DNA of 64,000 bases, taken from the NCBI GenBank assembly GCA_900542495.1, contig UQNW01000006.1, forward strand, positions 84,750 to 148,749, in the 5' to 3' direction. This DNA comes from an uncultured Roseburia sp. Lineage in GTDB: Bacteria; Bacillota; Clostridia; Lachnospirales; Lachnospiraceae. Of the stretch, positions 25,393 through 34,345 are shown in pieces. Both the position numbers and the translations under genes were made by a program. Numbering within the stretch: the first letter of the stretch is position 1; every line of letters begins with the position of its first letter. Below the pieces are notes generated by a model. That model searched no databases. It saw only the letters and a list, made by a program, of their open reading frames with translations, and was not told the DNA's origin.

Positions 25393-27132
25393 CTATTTAT
25401 TTGCGAGTGCAAGCACTCTCATTCTCTCTTTTAACTCACCTATTTTTATCTTGTTGCTCGAATTTACCGGAAGTTCTTCAAAAAACTCGATATACCGTGG
25501 AACTTTATATGCCGCAAGATATTTGCTGCAGTGCGCTGTAATCTCTTCCTTTGTCAGTTCACAGTTTTTTCTCAAAACAATGCACGCCGCTATTTCTTCC
25601 TGCAAAACTGCCTGTGGGACACCGACCACCTTAACATCCCGCACCTGCGGAAACATCCGGATACATTCCTCTATCTCCACCGGGCTTATATTTTCTCCAC
25701 CACGGATGATCATTTCCTTGATTCTTCCGCTTATGTGTATCCTGCCACTGTCATCTACGAATCCAAGGTCTCCGGTATGAATAAAACCATCCTCGGTCAA
25801 TGCCTCCCTGGTGGCTTCCTCTCTCCTGAAGTACCCTTTCATCACATTAAATCCTCTGACACCGATTTCTCCTCTGGAAAAAAATGTACCTCTGGTACAC
25901 ACCGCATTTCTCTTATCTCCGATAAGACTTGTATAGTGGATATGTGACTCCCCGGTCTCCTCTCTTCCAAGGATCCTTCCATCCGGTTTTAAGACATCAC
26001 AATGATAAATATTCTGATTTCCCTCTAAATCCCAGACACACACCTCGATAAATGGAATAATGAACCCTGCATTGTCACATTTCTGTTCGATTGTCTCATC
26101 ATATTCAGAAAAGCTGATTCCCGGTGAAGTCTCAGTCTGTCCGTAAGACATCTGGAGTTTCTCCATACCAAGTTTTTCGCAGATCATTTTATAATCAGAT
26201 GCCGAAAGCGGGGAACCTGCGATAATTCCAGATTTTAAACTGTTAAGCTTAAATTCCTCAAAATGCCTGTTGTGCACCATGGCAAGAAACATCGACGGAA
26301 CACCGTTTAAAACGGTACATCCATGATTGTCGATTCCCTCAAGTGCATTAATGGTCCTATAATACTTCATAACATACAGGCAACTTCCGCAGATCACACT
26401 TGCAAGCAGACAGCTTGTCATTCCAAAACAGTGAAAAAGCGGAACCATCACACAGATTTTATCATCCTTTTCCCAGTGCATTGCCTTTGCAGTAAACATG
26501 GCATCATTCACAAGATTATAATGGGTAAGTAATACACCCTTTGGAAGAGCGGTTGTTCCCGAAGTAAACAACATACATGCGGTATCTTTACAATCGGGAA
26601 GCTGCTTTAACTCATAAATTCTTTGCTTCTGTGCCTCTGTCAGTTCTTCTGCACCTTTTTTCATAAAATCAATGGCAGCTTTCAGTTCGATCGGAATTGT
26701 CTGTTTTAAATTCGGTGTTGTGGAAATATCCACTTCCGCAAGTATCTTTGTCAGATCTGCATTTTTGAATTCCTCTCCATAAAACAGATACTCTACATCT
26801 GAATAAGATATTATTTTATGAAGCTCATCCGCTAAATACCCCGGATTGATCAAAACGGCTGTCGCACCTATCTTCTGCAGTCCAAGGAATACAATAATCC
26901 ACTGAAGATTATTACCACACCAGATTCCGGCTCTTGTTCCTCTTTTTATTCCAAGGAAATCAAACCGCCATACAAGCCAGTCAGATAACCTGTCTAACTC
27001 GTTCCAGGAAATTCTCTCTCCTTCAAACTCAACGGCAGGAGCATCTGGCGTAAGACTTACTCTGTATTCAAAACATTGTGCAATTGTCTTTTCTAATAAT
27101 CTGTCACTTTCTAAAATATTGTTTTGTTCCAT
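25393..27132 (-). CDS. AMP-forming acyl-CoA synthetase
   Basis: A 579-residue ANL superfamily ligase. The AMP/ATP motif LFTSGTTALPKGVLL is near residue 190; YGQTETSP, TGDLGFVDDSG and the hinge GRIKEMIIRGGENISPVEIE are intact, with a C-terminal catalytic Lys in the NSSNKIKI segment. It activates a carboxylic acid with ATP and CoA via an acyl adenylate. It is first in the operon with acyl-CoA dehydrogenase and etfBA, downstream of an operator shared with the MFS and dehydratase genes. Its probable role is first activation of the pathway acid, with the CoA-transferase taking over later. Confidence 0.92.
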   Translation of the reverse strand: MEQNNILESDRLLEKTIAQCFEYRVSLTPDAPAVEFEGERISWNELDRLSDWLVWRFDFLGIKRGTRAGIWCGNNLQWIIVFLGLQKIGATAVLINPGYLADELHKIISYSDVEYLFYGEEFKNADLTKILAEVDISTTPNLKQTIPIELKAAIDFMKKGAEELTEAQKQRIYELKQLPDCKDTACMLFTSGTTALPKGVLLTHYNLVNDAMFTAKAMHWEKDDKICVMVPLFHCFGMTSCLLASVICGSCLYVMKYYRTINALEGIDNHGCTVLNGVPSMFLAMVHNRHFEEFKLNSLKSGIIAGSPLSASDYKMICEKLGMEKLQMSYGQTETSPGISFSEYDETIEQKCDNAGFIIPFIEVCVWDLEGNQNIYHCDVLKPDGRILGREETGESHIHYTSLIGDKRNAVCTRGTFFSRGEIGVRGFNVMKGYFRREEATREALTEDGFIHTGDLGFVDDSGRIHISGRIKEMIIRGGENISPVEIEECIRMFPQVRDVKVVGVPQAVLQEEIAACIVLRKNCELTKEEITAHCSKYLAAYKVPRYIEFFEELPVNSSNKIKIGELKERMRVLALANK

Positions 27133-27146
27133 ATCTGCCTCTTGTT

Positions 27147-27162
27147 AACTTGTCGACAAGTT
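27147..27162. promoter_or_regulatory. GntR-type operator, copy 1 (acyl-CoA synthetase operon)
   Basis: AACTTGTCGACAAGTT is a perfect 16-base palindrome 15 bases before the synthetase ATG. The same CTTGT-YG-ACAAG core occurs before the MFS gene and the dehydratase operon. In its wider frame it reads TTGTTAA-CTTG-TCGACAA (27142-27159). The best candidate binder is the GntR-FCD protein at 34346-35026. Confidence 0.65.
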
Positions 27163-27207
27163 TGATACATTTATCATAGCAGTACACCGGCAATTTGTAA
27201 AGTAAAA

Positions 27208-27270
27208 AAGGCATTTCTTTTATCAGTTTCTATGACCTTTTTGTCTGGAAATCAATAAACGAAATGCCTT
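27208..27270 (-). terminator. Terminator of the MFS gene
   Basis: AAGGCATTTC and GAAATGCCTT arms enclose a 43-base internal structure 29 bases after the transporter stop; a TTTTTTAC run follows on the minus strand. Confidence 0.65.
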
Positions 27271-27298
27271 AAAATTAGTTTTTCTTTTTTATAATGGT

Positions 27299-28570
27299 TT
27301 ATCTTACTTCATCATCAATTGGTTCTACTTTCAATGCGATCATAGCAATTAATCCTGCTGCTGCGATCACTGCCATAGCTGCATATGCCATCCAGTAGCT
27401 TACATTGTGTCCGATAATGAATACAACTGTAATGCCGACACCAGTCATCAGTGAATTAAGTGGCTGAATGACACGGAAAGCATTCTGGAAATCATATCTT
27501 CCCCAAATTGCAGATGTACAGGAAGCCATCAGGTTTGAAGATCCTCCTAACATACAAGCTAAGATTGGAAGTGAGATAAAGTGTAATGGGCGGATGGATG
27601 TAAGATTAAATACAACTGCGATAAGTGCTGCTGCATTTACGATAACTCCAGCCTTCTTTGTTCCAAATCTGACGTCTAACCAGCCGACGATCATGGAACC
27701 CGGAATTGCAAGTACACCGGAAACAGCAAGCATTACCATAATAGTTCCCATATCATAACCCTGCTCAAGGAATTTTCCTACAAAGTTTGACATAATTCCC
27801 ATGGAAAGGAAACCTGTTGCTCCTACTGCAACCCATAAAACCCACATACGTCCTGTCATAAGACATTTCTTTACAGTCCATTTTGATTTTTTTAAATATT
27901 CAAGATTTTCTTTATGTTTCTTCTTTTCTGTTTCAAAATCAAATTCTTTATTGTTGTCCGGATATGCCCCAACTTCTTCCGGGAAGTCTCTTACTACAAA
28001 TAAAATCACTACTCCAAGAACAAGTGCAATGATTCCTACAATTCTAAAATACATCTCCGGATGTCCTGTTCCTGCAAACATTCCACAGAAATTAGCTGTT
28101 GTAGCAGCAGAAAGTGGAAATCCTGCGGTTGCAATACCAAGTGCTGCACCTCTCTTGGTTGGGAACCAGTAAGCAAGTACCTGATAGCTTAAAAGCATTG
28201 CAGATGCCAGCGTACATGCATAACAGACAAAGTATCCAATTGCAAAAACCGGAAATGTCTTTCCTGTTGACCAGATAATTGCAAAAATACCTGTAATGAA
28301 CATGGAAACTGACCACATCTTAGATGCTGTTGAAACTGACATCAATTTTCCCCAGATGATTGAGGTAATAATGCCTACAAACGCTGCAATGGTTGGAAGC
28401 GTTGCAATTGCATTTGCATCAATCTGGTAAATTCCGGCGTATGCATCCGGCATTACATTGATCATGTCTGATGTAAGTGCGGAATACATGTAGCATGATA
28501 AAAATGAAAGGATTACCATCAGAAATCCCCTGCCTCCAAGATTGAAGGCACCTGTTTTTTTGTTGTTCAT
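27299..28570 (-). CDS. MFS transporter, OFA (oxalate/formate antiporter) type
   Basis: A 423-residue major facilitator with about 12 hydrophobic helices and a charged central loop (about 210-240). The helix 4 region YQVLAYWFPTKRGAALGIATAGFPLSAA matches the oxalate:formate antiporter-type subfamily, whose members exchange small carboxylates. It is a single-gene unit in the catabolic island with two operator-like sequences upstream, and probably imports the substrate acid, exports the reduced product, or exchanges the two. Confidence 0.88.
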   Translation of the reverse strand: MNNKKTGAFNLGGRGFLMVILSFLSCYMYSALTSDMINVMPDAYAGIYQIDANAIATLPTIAAFVGIITSIIWGKLMSVSTASKMWSVSMFITGIFAIIWSTGKTFPVFAIGYFVCYACTLASAMLLSYQVLAYWFPTKRGAALGIATAGFPLSAATTANFCGMFAGTGHPEMYFRIVGIIALVLGVVILFVVRDFPEEVGAYPDNNKEFDFETEKKKHKENLEYLKKSKWTVKKCLMTGRMWVLWVAVGATGFLSMGIMSNFVGKFLEQGYDMGTIMVMLAVSGVLAIPGSMIVGWLDVRFGTKKAGVIVNAAALIAVVFNLTSIRPLHFISLPILACMLGGSSNLMASCTSAIWGRYDFQNAFRVIQPLNSLMTGVGITVVFIIGHNVSYWMAYAAMAVIAAAGLIAMIALKVEPIDDEVR

Positions 28571-28606
28571 AAAAACCTCCTAAAACATCCTCTAGTATTT
28601 TAATGA

Positions 28607-28624
28607 TTGTCATTTTTTTAACAA
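28607..28624 (-). promoter_or_regulatory. Rex-like motif before the MFS gene
   Basis: TTGTCATTTTTTTAACAA matches the Rex consensus at 12 of 14 fixed positions, 37 bases before the MFS ATG. Similar sequences precede the FMN reductase (34222) and the flavoprotein (47703) genes. Confidence 0.45.
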
Positions 28625-28638
28625 CCTTATGCAGAATA

Positions 28639-28656
28639 TTGTAAACTAGTTGACAA
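28639..28656. promoter_or_regulatory. GntR-type operator, copy 2 (MFS gene)
   Basis: TTGTAAACTAGTTGACAA, followed by GTTT, matches the copies at 27142 and 33169 in the frame TTGTNAA-CTWG-TYGACAA. It sits 69 bases before the MFS start. Confidence 0.6.
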
Positions 28657-28745
28657 GTTTTAGCAAGTTTTATTGTGCATTTTGCTTATACCTTTATTTG
28701 TATATGTTCAATAATTATAAGTTATAAACAAAAGCAAAAAAATTT

Positions 28746-29522
28746 CTATCCTTTGATTTTATCATATGCTGCCAACGCAGCTCCTAATGCGCCCATGTAC
28801 TGCGCATCTTTTACCTGGATAACTTCTCTGCCGAGTTCTTTTGCAAGTGCATTCCTTACACCACCGTTTTTTGCCACTCCACCGCTCATGCAGACTTTAT
28901 CTGTAATTGCAGTTCTCTTTGCAAGCGCAGCGGTTCTCTTTGCTACCGATGAGCAGATTCCTGCCACCAGATCGCTTAAATCCACATTGTTTGAAAGCTG
29001 AGAGATCACCTCGGATTCTGCAAATACAGTGCATGTGCTCGATATGCTGCATGGATGTTCTGATTTTGCTGCATACTGTTCCAGCTCGCTTATATCAAGC
29101 TGCAGGATTCCAGCCATGACATCCAAAAAACGTCCGGTACCAGCTGCACATTTATCATTCATAACAAAATTAGAAATTGTTCCATTGGAAGAAAGCAGAA
29201 TCACCTTCGCATCCTGTCCTCCAATGTCAATGATCGTACGGCACTCCGGCTCCATAAAAAAGACGCCTTTTCCATGACAGCTTAATTCACTCTTTTCAGC
29301 ATCTGCAGCCGGATATGTTTTTCTTCCATATCCGGTTGCCATTGTAAATGCTATTTCATCCTGCGTAAGGCCTGCACTGCGAAGCACCTCGTTATATGCG
29401 CCATCCGGTCCGCTTGTTCCGGTTCCGGCTTTTACCAGTGACTTTGCCACGATTGTCCTGCCGTCTTCTAAAATAACGCATTTTGAGGTCGTAGATCCAA
29501 TATCTATTCCCAGTGTATACAT
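28746..29522 (-). CDS. 2-hydroxyacyl-CoA dehydratase activator ATPase
   Basis: A 258-residue ASKHA-fold ATPase of the HgdC/FldI type (BadF/BadG family). GIDIGSTTSKCVILEDG at the N-terminus and IDIGGQDAK near 100 bind ATP. Cys125 (KCAAGTGRFLDVMA) and Cys164 (SSTCTVFAESEV) are placed to hold the [4Fe-4S] cluster shared between two subunits. It uses ATP to push one low-potential electron into the dehydratase, the radical-starting step. It ends the operon of dehydratase subunits, CoA-transferase and activator, with a 16-base gap. The ribosome site is weak. Confidence 0.95.
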   Translation of the reverse strand: MYTLGIDIGSTTSKCVILEDGRTIVAKSLVKAGTGTSGPDGAYNEVLRSAGLTQDEIAFTMATGYGRKTYPAADAEKSELSCHGKGVFFMEPECRTIIDIGGQDAKVILLSSNGTISNFVMNDKCAAGTGRFLDVMAGILQLDISELEQYAAKSEHPCSISSTCTVFAESEVISQLSNNVDLSDLVAGICSSVAKRTAALAKRTAITDKVCMSGGVAKNGGVRNALAKELGREVIQVKDAQYMGALGAALAAYDKIKG

Positions 29523-29538
29523 ATATTTTCCCTGCCTT

Positions 29539-30777
29539 TTATCCGATTCTCTTGCAGCCAGTTGCCTCTCCAGCCTCGATCATCGCCTGGATCTGCTCCT
29601 TGCTGTATCCTAAGCGCGCTAACACACTCTCGGTATCCTCACCTAAAAATCCGCCTCTTTCATATTCCGGCAGATCAGTGTCTGTAAAAATAACAGGTGT
29701 TCTGACCATTGTACGTTCGTTTCCATTTGGGAATTTTACTTTTGTAAGTGCATCGGAACCCCATGCCTGCGGGTCATTTAAAATCTGATCCCAGGTCTGG
29801 CAGACAGCATATGGTAAATCTGCCTCATCCATTCTTTTGCACATTTCCTCTAATGTGTACTTTCCGATCTCTGCGTCCAGAATCTCATAAAATTCCTCTA
29901 AATGGCTCTGGAGATTTTTCTGCGGATAAAATCTTTCATCCTCGATCAGATCTTCTCTCTCAATCACTTTCATGAAAAGAGGATAGTGGAAATCATATCT
30001 TGGCATTGCGATCTGAATCCATTTTCCATCTCCACATTTATGTGCAACATTTAATGGATTTGCAGTCAGCTTCCGGCTGATTGGGAACTGTGTAGAAGAA
30101 TCTCCATACTGGTTTGCCTGTAAAAATAAAGCAATATCCCATAATGCCGTGTGGAACAGACTGACTGTTACCTGATCTCCTTCTCCAGTCTCCCTTGCTC
30201 TGTAAAGGGCTGCCAAAATACCGGATGCAAGATACATTCCAACCTGATGATCACCAAATCCCGCAATCGGGCTCATTGGCATGGAATCCACATCATACAT
30301 GGTTCCCATAATTCCACCACGGGCAAAATATGCGGTAAAGTCAAATCCCGGAAGATCTTTGTCTGGTCCTTTTTCTCCGTAACCGCTGACATAACCGAAT
30401 ACAAGTTTTGGATATTTTGCGTGAAGTGTCTCATAATCAAGATTGGATCTCTTCAAGCCGTTTGGACGGATATTGGTAATAAAAATATCTGCCTCAGCGA
30501 TCAGCTTCTCTAATGCTCCTCTTCCGGCTTCACTTTTTGTATCTAATGTTACACATTTTTTTCCTGTGTTTTCCACGGTAAATGAAGTATCCTCTGCATC
30601 TCCGAACGGACGTCCTTCATTTACTGCTGTAAAACGGAGCGGATCTCCCTTTGGAGACTCTACTTTAATGACCTCCGCCCCTAAATCTGCAAGATATCTT
30701 GCACAACATGGGCCTGCAATAAATGTAGCAAGCTCTACTACTTTTACGCCTTCTAACGGCCGTCTTAATCCTGCCAT
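29539..30777 (-). CDS. Family III (CaiB/BaiF-type) CoA-transferase
   Basis: A 412-residue family III CoA-transferase. The N-terminal core (VKVVELATFIAGPCCARYLADLGAEVIKVE) and the LPGFDFTAYFARGG motif with probable catalytic Asp146 are intact. It moves CoA between carboxylic acids through an aspartyl-CoA anhydride. Its place between dehydratase subunits and activator matches FldA of the phenyllactate pathway, where product acyl-CoA donates CoA to the incoming 2-hydroxyacid. Substrate is unknown. Confidence 0.93.
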   Translation of the reverse strand: MAGLRRPLEGVKVVELATFIAGPCCARYLADLGAEVIKVESPKGDPLRFTAVNEGRPFGDAEDTSFTVENTGKKCVTLDTKSEAGRGALEKLIAEADIFITNIRPNGLKRSNLDYETLHAKYPKLVFGYVSGYGEKGPDKDLPGFDFTAYFARGGIMGTMYDVDSMPMSPIAGFGDHQVGMYLASGILAALYRARETGEGDQVTVSLFHTALWDIALFLQANQYGDSSTQFPISRKLTANPLNVAHKCGDGKWIQIAMPRYDFHYPLFMKVIEREDLIEDERFYPQKNLQSHLEEFYEILDAEIGKYTLEEMCKRMDEADLPYAVCQTWDQILNDPQAWGSDALTKVKFPNGNERTMVRTPVIFTDTDLPEYERGGFLGEDTESVLARLGYSKEQIQAMIEAGEATGCKRIG

Positions 30778-30787
30778 AATTCTCTCC

Positions 30788-31906
30788 TTATAACAAATCC
30801 TTAAATGTCTCTATCATCGTGCGTGCCTGTTCAAAATTCTCCATCTGTCTGTCGACTTCTACGACAATACAAGGAAGTCCTGCAGCATCACAGGCTTTTT
30901 TGATCAGTGGATTGTCAAATTCCTCAGGATCACAGAATTTTGTAAGCACAAGGATAACTCCTTTTGCATCTGCTGCCTTCGCTTCATCTACGATCATCTG
31001 TACACGTTTTTTGTCTACATCATATAGTAAAGAACAGTTGTCCATTGCAGAGAATTTCGCTGCCAGCGCATCCATTGCGCTGTCTTCATTGTCTGTGATG
31101 CAGTCTGTTCTATAAAGTCTGCTCTGTGTGAAAATGTCATCTGCTGCTATCATCAGTCCATTTTCATCAAAGATCTCCAAAAATGCCGGTGCATCTGCTA
31201 AAATACCTGATACATATACTTTGGTCTTTTCACCCTGTGGTGTATCCTTTTCCAGGGATGCAAGCAGTTCTTTTACCATTGCAGTATGTTCCTCTTTGAG
31301 GATAAATCCGGCACTCTTAAACACATCACTTCTGTCCTGTGCAGAAAGTTCCGGATGTTTTGCTGCCACTTTGGAAAATTCACGCATAACTGCATTATGC
31401 TCGTTATAAATCTTAATAGACTCTTTTAATTTTTCCTCGTCAAAGGAAAGTCCTGTTGCCTTGATCAGGTCTTCTTTTACTCTCTCATAGCCAGCTTTTG
31501 TAAACTCTTTTCCATATGCCGGTTTCCGGTTCTGTGGATAAGTCATTGGAATAAACGGAATAGATGGTACTGCATACTTCCAGTTCTCACCAAGACATTT
31601 TAAGGAATCACACAGACTTGGAATGACGATCGCACTTACACCGTCATAGGTTCCTCTCATTCCCAGTTCCAAAATACTCTGAAGTACGGAACAGATAAAA
31701 GTCGGGAAATATTTTTTTGCCTCATTTAACTGGATGTCTGCACCATAAGCTGCCATTGGAACAATGCCCATAGAATGAATCAGCTCTTCCGGTGTATAAT
31801 AAGTGGTAAGAACTATTTTTCTTCCCTTTGCCAGATAATCAGCTTTCACTTTTGCAGGGTTTGTCGCAATTTCATGAAATTGTGCGAGCAATTCTTTTGT
31901 ACTCAT
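30788..31906 (-). CDS. 2-hydroxyacyl-CoA dehydratase, smaller subunit
   Basis: A 372-residue HgdB/FldC-type subunit. YTPEELIHSMGIVPMAAYG near residue 40, a Cys in PTFICSVLQSILELG near 80, and FCDPEEFDNPLIKKACDAAGLPCIVVEVD near the end are typical of subunits carrying a [4Fe-4S] cluster. With the partner encoded two bases upstream it removes water from 2-hydroxyacyl-CoA through a ketyl radical. Family members act on lactoyl-, hydroxyglutaryl-, hydroxyisocaproyl- or phenyllactoyl-CoA; sequence reading does not decide which. Confidence 0.93.
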   Translation of the reverse strand: MSTKELLAQFHEIATNPAKVKADYLAKGRKIVLTTYYTPEELIHSMGIVPMAAYGADIQLNEAKKYFPTFICSVLQSILELGMRGTYDGVSAIVIPSLCDSLKCLGENWKYAVPSIPFIPMTYPQNRKPAYGKEFTKAGYERVKEDLIKATGLSFDEEKLKESIKIYNEHNAVMREFSKVAAKHPELSAQDRSDVFKSAGFILKEEHTAMVKELLASLEKDTPQGEKTKVYVSGILADAPAFLEIFDENGLMIAADDIFTQSRLYRTDCITDNEDSAMDALAAKFSAMDNCSLLYDVDKKRVQMIVDEAKAADAKGVILVLTKFCDPEEFDNPLIKKACDAAGLPCIVVEVDRQMENFEQARTMIETFKDLL

Positions 31907-31907
31907 T

Positions 31908-33146
31908 CTATTTCGCCTCCTTGTTCGCTTCCATAATCTCAGTCAATCCCTGAACTCTCGTGTCATACTGTGCCTCAGAGAAGTTTCTTGGATCTGCCTG
32001 GTCACCGTCAAAGCTTACAACCGGGATATTGCACTCACTGCCAATCTGACGGCTCATCTCATACATGAAACCACTCCAGAGTTTGCAGGAACGGTTCGTA
32101 TGTACCAGAAGTCCTTCTACATGATTGTCTTTGCACAGTTTCACACGCTTGTCTCTTGCTTTTTCAAGATTGATGGCGTTCGGTACCTGCGCATATGCAC
32201 GGCACATATCATCAAAATCATCATAGATAAAACCGAAAGCATCTGCATAAATGGTAGTTACCATATTGATTCCACGGCTCTTTAATCCGGTAGATGTCAC
32301 TCTAAGCCATGGCCAGCAGGCAATTCCTTCGAACATGATCCTGTATTTTTCTTCTACACGAAATGTAGATTCTCCTTTTTGATGATTTTCTTCGTATTCT
32401 TTCTCTAAAAGTTCCATCGCCTCTGCGGCTTCCTTTTTGCCACGTGCAGTAACCATAACTGCCATATGGTTCAAAAGATCGAAACCATTAAATGGAGATG
32501 GCGTATAGCATGCTTTTGCAGTTGCACGAAGCCATGCTCTTGAGCTTCTTCCGGAAAGTTCTCTGACTTCCTCGTATTTCTCATCGCTCCATTTTTTTCC
32601 TGTAAATTCTTCGAGTTTGTGGATGCAATCCAAAAACTGTGCCTTTACATATGCGATTTCTGCTTTTGATACTTCATAATCCGGGTTAAATGGAATGTCA
32701 ATCATGAAAAGCGGAATGTTTAATTCCCTGGAAAGATTTTCATACCATTTAATCATACAGTTACAGATGTTATTGCAGCATAAAAGGAAATCCGGCTGTG
32801 GCATTTCCTGACCACCGTTGGAATCTTTTACTTTTGCATAGGCAAGACTGATACGCGCATAAGCGCAGATATCGTTCGAATATCCGTCTTCCTCACTGAT
32901 CTGACACATTTCTTCCCCGTGTCCGCGGGCAGCGATTGCCGCTGCCTGATTCTCCGGGTATACTACATAAAGTCCGAGTGTTTCCGGTATCTCTACCGGA
33001 AAGTTGCTTGAGCACCAGCCTACAAGCTCTCCTCTTTCTTTTGCTTCTGCTGCGTCTGAATATGCTTTCGCAGCAATTTGTCCTAATTTATATTTTGCAG
33101 AATTCGGGTCTACCGGTCTGCGTGTTTTTTTTTGTTCTTCTGCCAT
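31908..33146 (-). CDS. 2-hydroxyacyl-CoA dehydratase, larger subunit
   Basis: A 412-residue HgdA/FldB-type subunit. Cys-containing segments GWCSSNFPVEIPETLG, LLCCNNICNCMIKWYENL and HTNRSCKLWSGFMYEMSRQI can supply cluster ligands. It is the first gene of the dehydratase - CoA-transferase - activator operon, and its promoter region carries the third copy of the GntR-type palindrome. It forms a heterodimer with the product of the next gene, which starts two bases after its stop. Confidence 0.93.
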   Translation of the reverse strand: MAEEQKKTRRPVDPNSAKYKLGQIAAKAYSDAAEAKERGELVGWCSSNFPVEIPETLGLYVVYPENQAAAIAARGHGEEMCQISEEDGYSNDICAYARISLAYAKVKDSNGGQEMPQPDFLLCCNNICNCMIKWYENLSRELNIPLFMIDIPFNPDYEVSKAEIAYVKAQFLDCIHKLEEFTGKKWSDEKYEEVRELSGRSSRAWLRATAKACYTPSPFNGFDLLNHMAVMVTARGKKEAAEAMELLEKEYEENHQKGESTFRVEEKYRIMFEGIACWPWLRVTSTGLKSRGINMVTTIYADAFGFIYDDFDDMCRAYAQVPNAINLEKARDKRVKLCKDNHVEGLLVHTNRSCKLWSGFMYEMSRQIGSECNIPVVSFDGDQADPRNFSEAQYDTRVQGLTEIMEANKEAK

Positions 33147-33168
33147 ATTTCTTCTCCCATATTTTTAT

Positions 33169-33187
33169 TTGTCAACTTGTTGACAAG
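33169..33187. promoter_or_regulatory. GntR-type operator, copy 3 (dehydratase operon)
   Basis: TTGTCAACTTGTTGACAA contains perfect outer arms TTGTCAA and TTGACAA and the core CTTGTTGACAAG. It starts 23 bases before the dehydratase ATG and lies just past the end of the FMN reductase gene. Confidence 0.65.
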
Positions 33188-33203
33188 AAATGGTTAAAAG
33201 AAT

Positions 33204-34184
33204 TTATTTTGATGGGGATGGAGTAGGCTCACATACTGCTGTATAATATGCCTTTCTTCTCTTAAATTCTTCATTTGTTCCCAGATTCATAAGACGTCCT
33301 TCATTCTCAAAGATGTCATCTCCATGAAGTTTTTTACCGGAGATAATATCATGTGCTTTGTGTTCATCTTCTGGATTAAATTTGAATTTGAATGCACCAT
33401 CCACAATTTCAAGTGTTCCTTCAAGTCCGCAAAGCTCACATACACATTTTGTTGTTCCCGGGTAAATATAGAAGTTATTTCCCTGGCAATGTGGGCATGC
33501 TCCTTCTTTTCCTTTCCAGTAGGATTTATTATTCTCTGCAACCGGAATCTGCATTTTTGCATTATCTTCCATTACTTCTTTTGCTGCTTCTACAAGGTTA
33601 CGTCCGATCTGCTGCATACGCTCGATCTTGTCATCCTGCATGATAACGTCTTTGCACCATGAGAAGAATTCATTATCTACTACTTTCCATGCCGGACTCA
33701 TTGCAAGCATTGCATGATCTGTCTCTACACGTACTGCCCAGTCAGAACCACCGATTCCAACGAAAGAAACTGGCTTCTGTCTGAAATATTTTGGATCAAG
33801 ACCTTTTCCTGTCTTCTCAAGCATCTGGAAATTTGCTCCAAGCATCATTCCTGCGTCATGTCCTGGTCCCATTCTGTCTGTAATTGCATGGAATAAACCG
33901 GATGCGCCGGATTCAAAAATAGGATCTACAAATAAAACGCCATCTGCTTCTACCATTTTCTCATAGAATGCTTTGTAATCATCCTTCTGTGTACAGACCA
34001 TTCCCTTTCCCATTACAAGTGCACGTGAACATGCTACACAGCCGGAACAGTATTTGATATCCCAGTCAAATAAATGGATAAATTCAATCTCTGCCCCTGC
34101 ATTCTTTGCAGCTTCCAATGCGACTCTGCACATTGTATCGTTGTTACCGTTTTTTGTTCCTAAAGAAACACCTAAAATTTTCAT
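33204..34184 (-). CDS. NADPH-dependent FMN reductase with zinc ribbon
   Basis: A 326-residue flavodoxin-fold protein. Residues 1-200 match the NADPH-dependent FMN reductase/iron-sulfur flavoprotein type (SLGTKNGNNDTMCRVAL, CSGCVACSRALVMG, PIFESGASGLFHAITDRM). Residues 228-255 form a zinc-ribbon-like knot (CPHC, then CVCELC), followed by an acidic tail. It could supply reduced flavin or electrons to the activator or reductase of the island. It precedes the dehydratase operon in the same direction with an operator between. Electron partner is inferred, not shown. Confidence 0.85.
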   Translation of the reverse strand: MKILGVSLGTKNGNNDTMCRVALEAAKNAGAEIEFIHLFDWDIKYCSGCVACSRALVMGKGMVCTQKDDYKAFYEKMVEADGVLFVDPIFESGASGLFHAITDRMGPGHDAGMMLGANFQMLEKTGKGLDPKYFRQKPVSFVGIGGSDWAVRVETDHAMLAMSPAWKVVDNEFFSWCKDVIMQDDKIERMQQIGRNLVEAAKEVMEDNAKMQIPVAENNKSYWKGKEGACPHCQGNNFYIYPGTTKCVCELCGLEGTLEIVDGAFKFKFNPEDEHKAHDIISGKKLHGDDIFENEGRLMNLGTNEEFKRRKAYYTAVCEPTPSPSK

Positions 34185-34221
34185 TTTACTCTCCTTCTGC
34201 CCTCAGGCGGCGAAAAAATCT

Positions 34222-34239
34222 TTGTTAATTTTTTCACGT
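34222..34239 (-). promoter_or_regulatory. Rex-like motif before the FMN reductase gene
   Basis: TTGTTAATTTTTTCACGT is identical at 17 of 18 bases to the sequence at 47703-47720 before the flavoprotein gene, and has a perfect left Rex half-site with a poor right one. It is 38 bases upstream of the ATG. Confidence 0.45.
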
Positions 34240-34345
34240 TATTGTTGACTTTATTTTATCATATAAAGTAGCATCTGCCTAATTCCAAAAGTGTTATATG
34301 TTTCCATACATAAAGTTATAAGTGAATGTACAGATTCTTTTTTCA

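Noticed and set aside
22258..33146. Reading the CoA genes as a bile-acid (bai) operon because of the BaiF-type CoA-transferase, CoA ligase and MFS genes.
   Set aside because: baiCD/baiH-type flavin oxidoreductases, baiE and baiA are absent, while dehydratase, activator and EtfAB are present.
28746..33146. Calling this the acrylate (lactate to propionate) pathway outright.
   Set aside because: The CoA-transferase is family III like FldA, not the family I propionate CoA-transferase of the acrylate pathway, and a separate acyl-CoA ligase is present. Substrate is left open.
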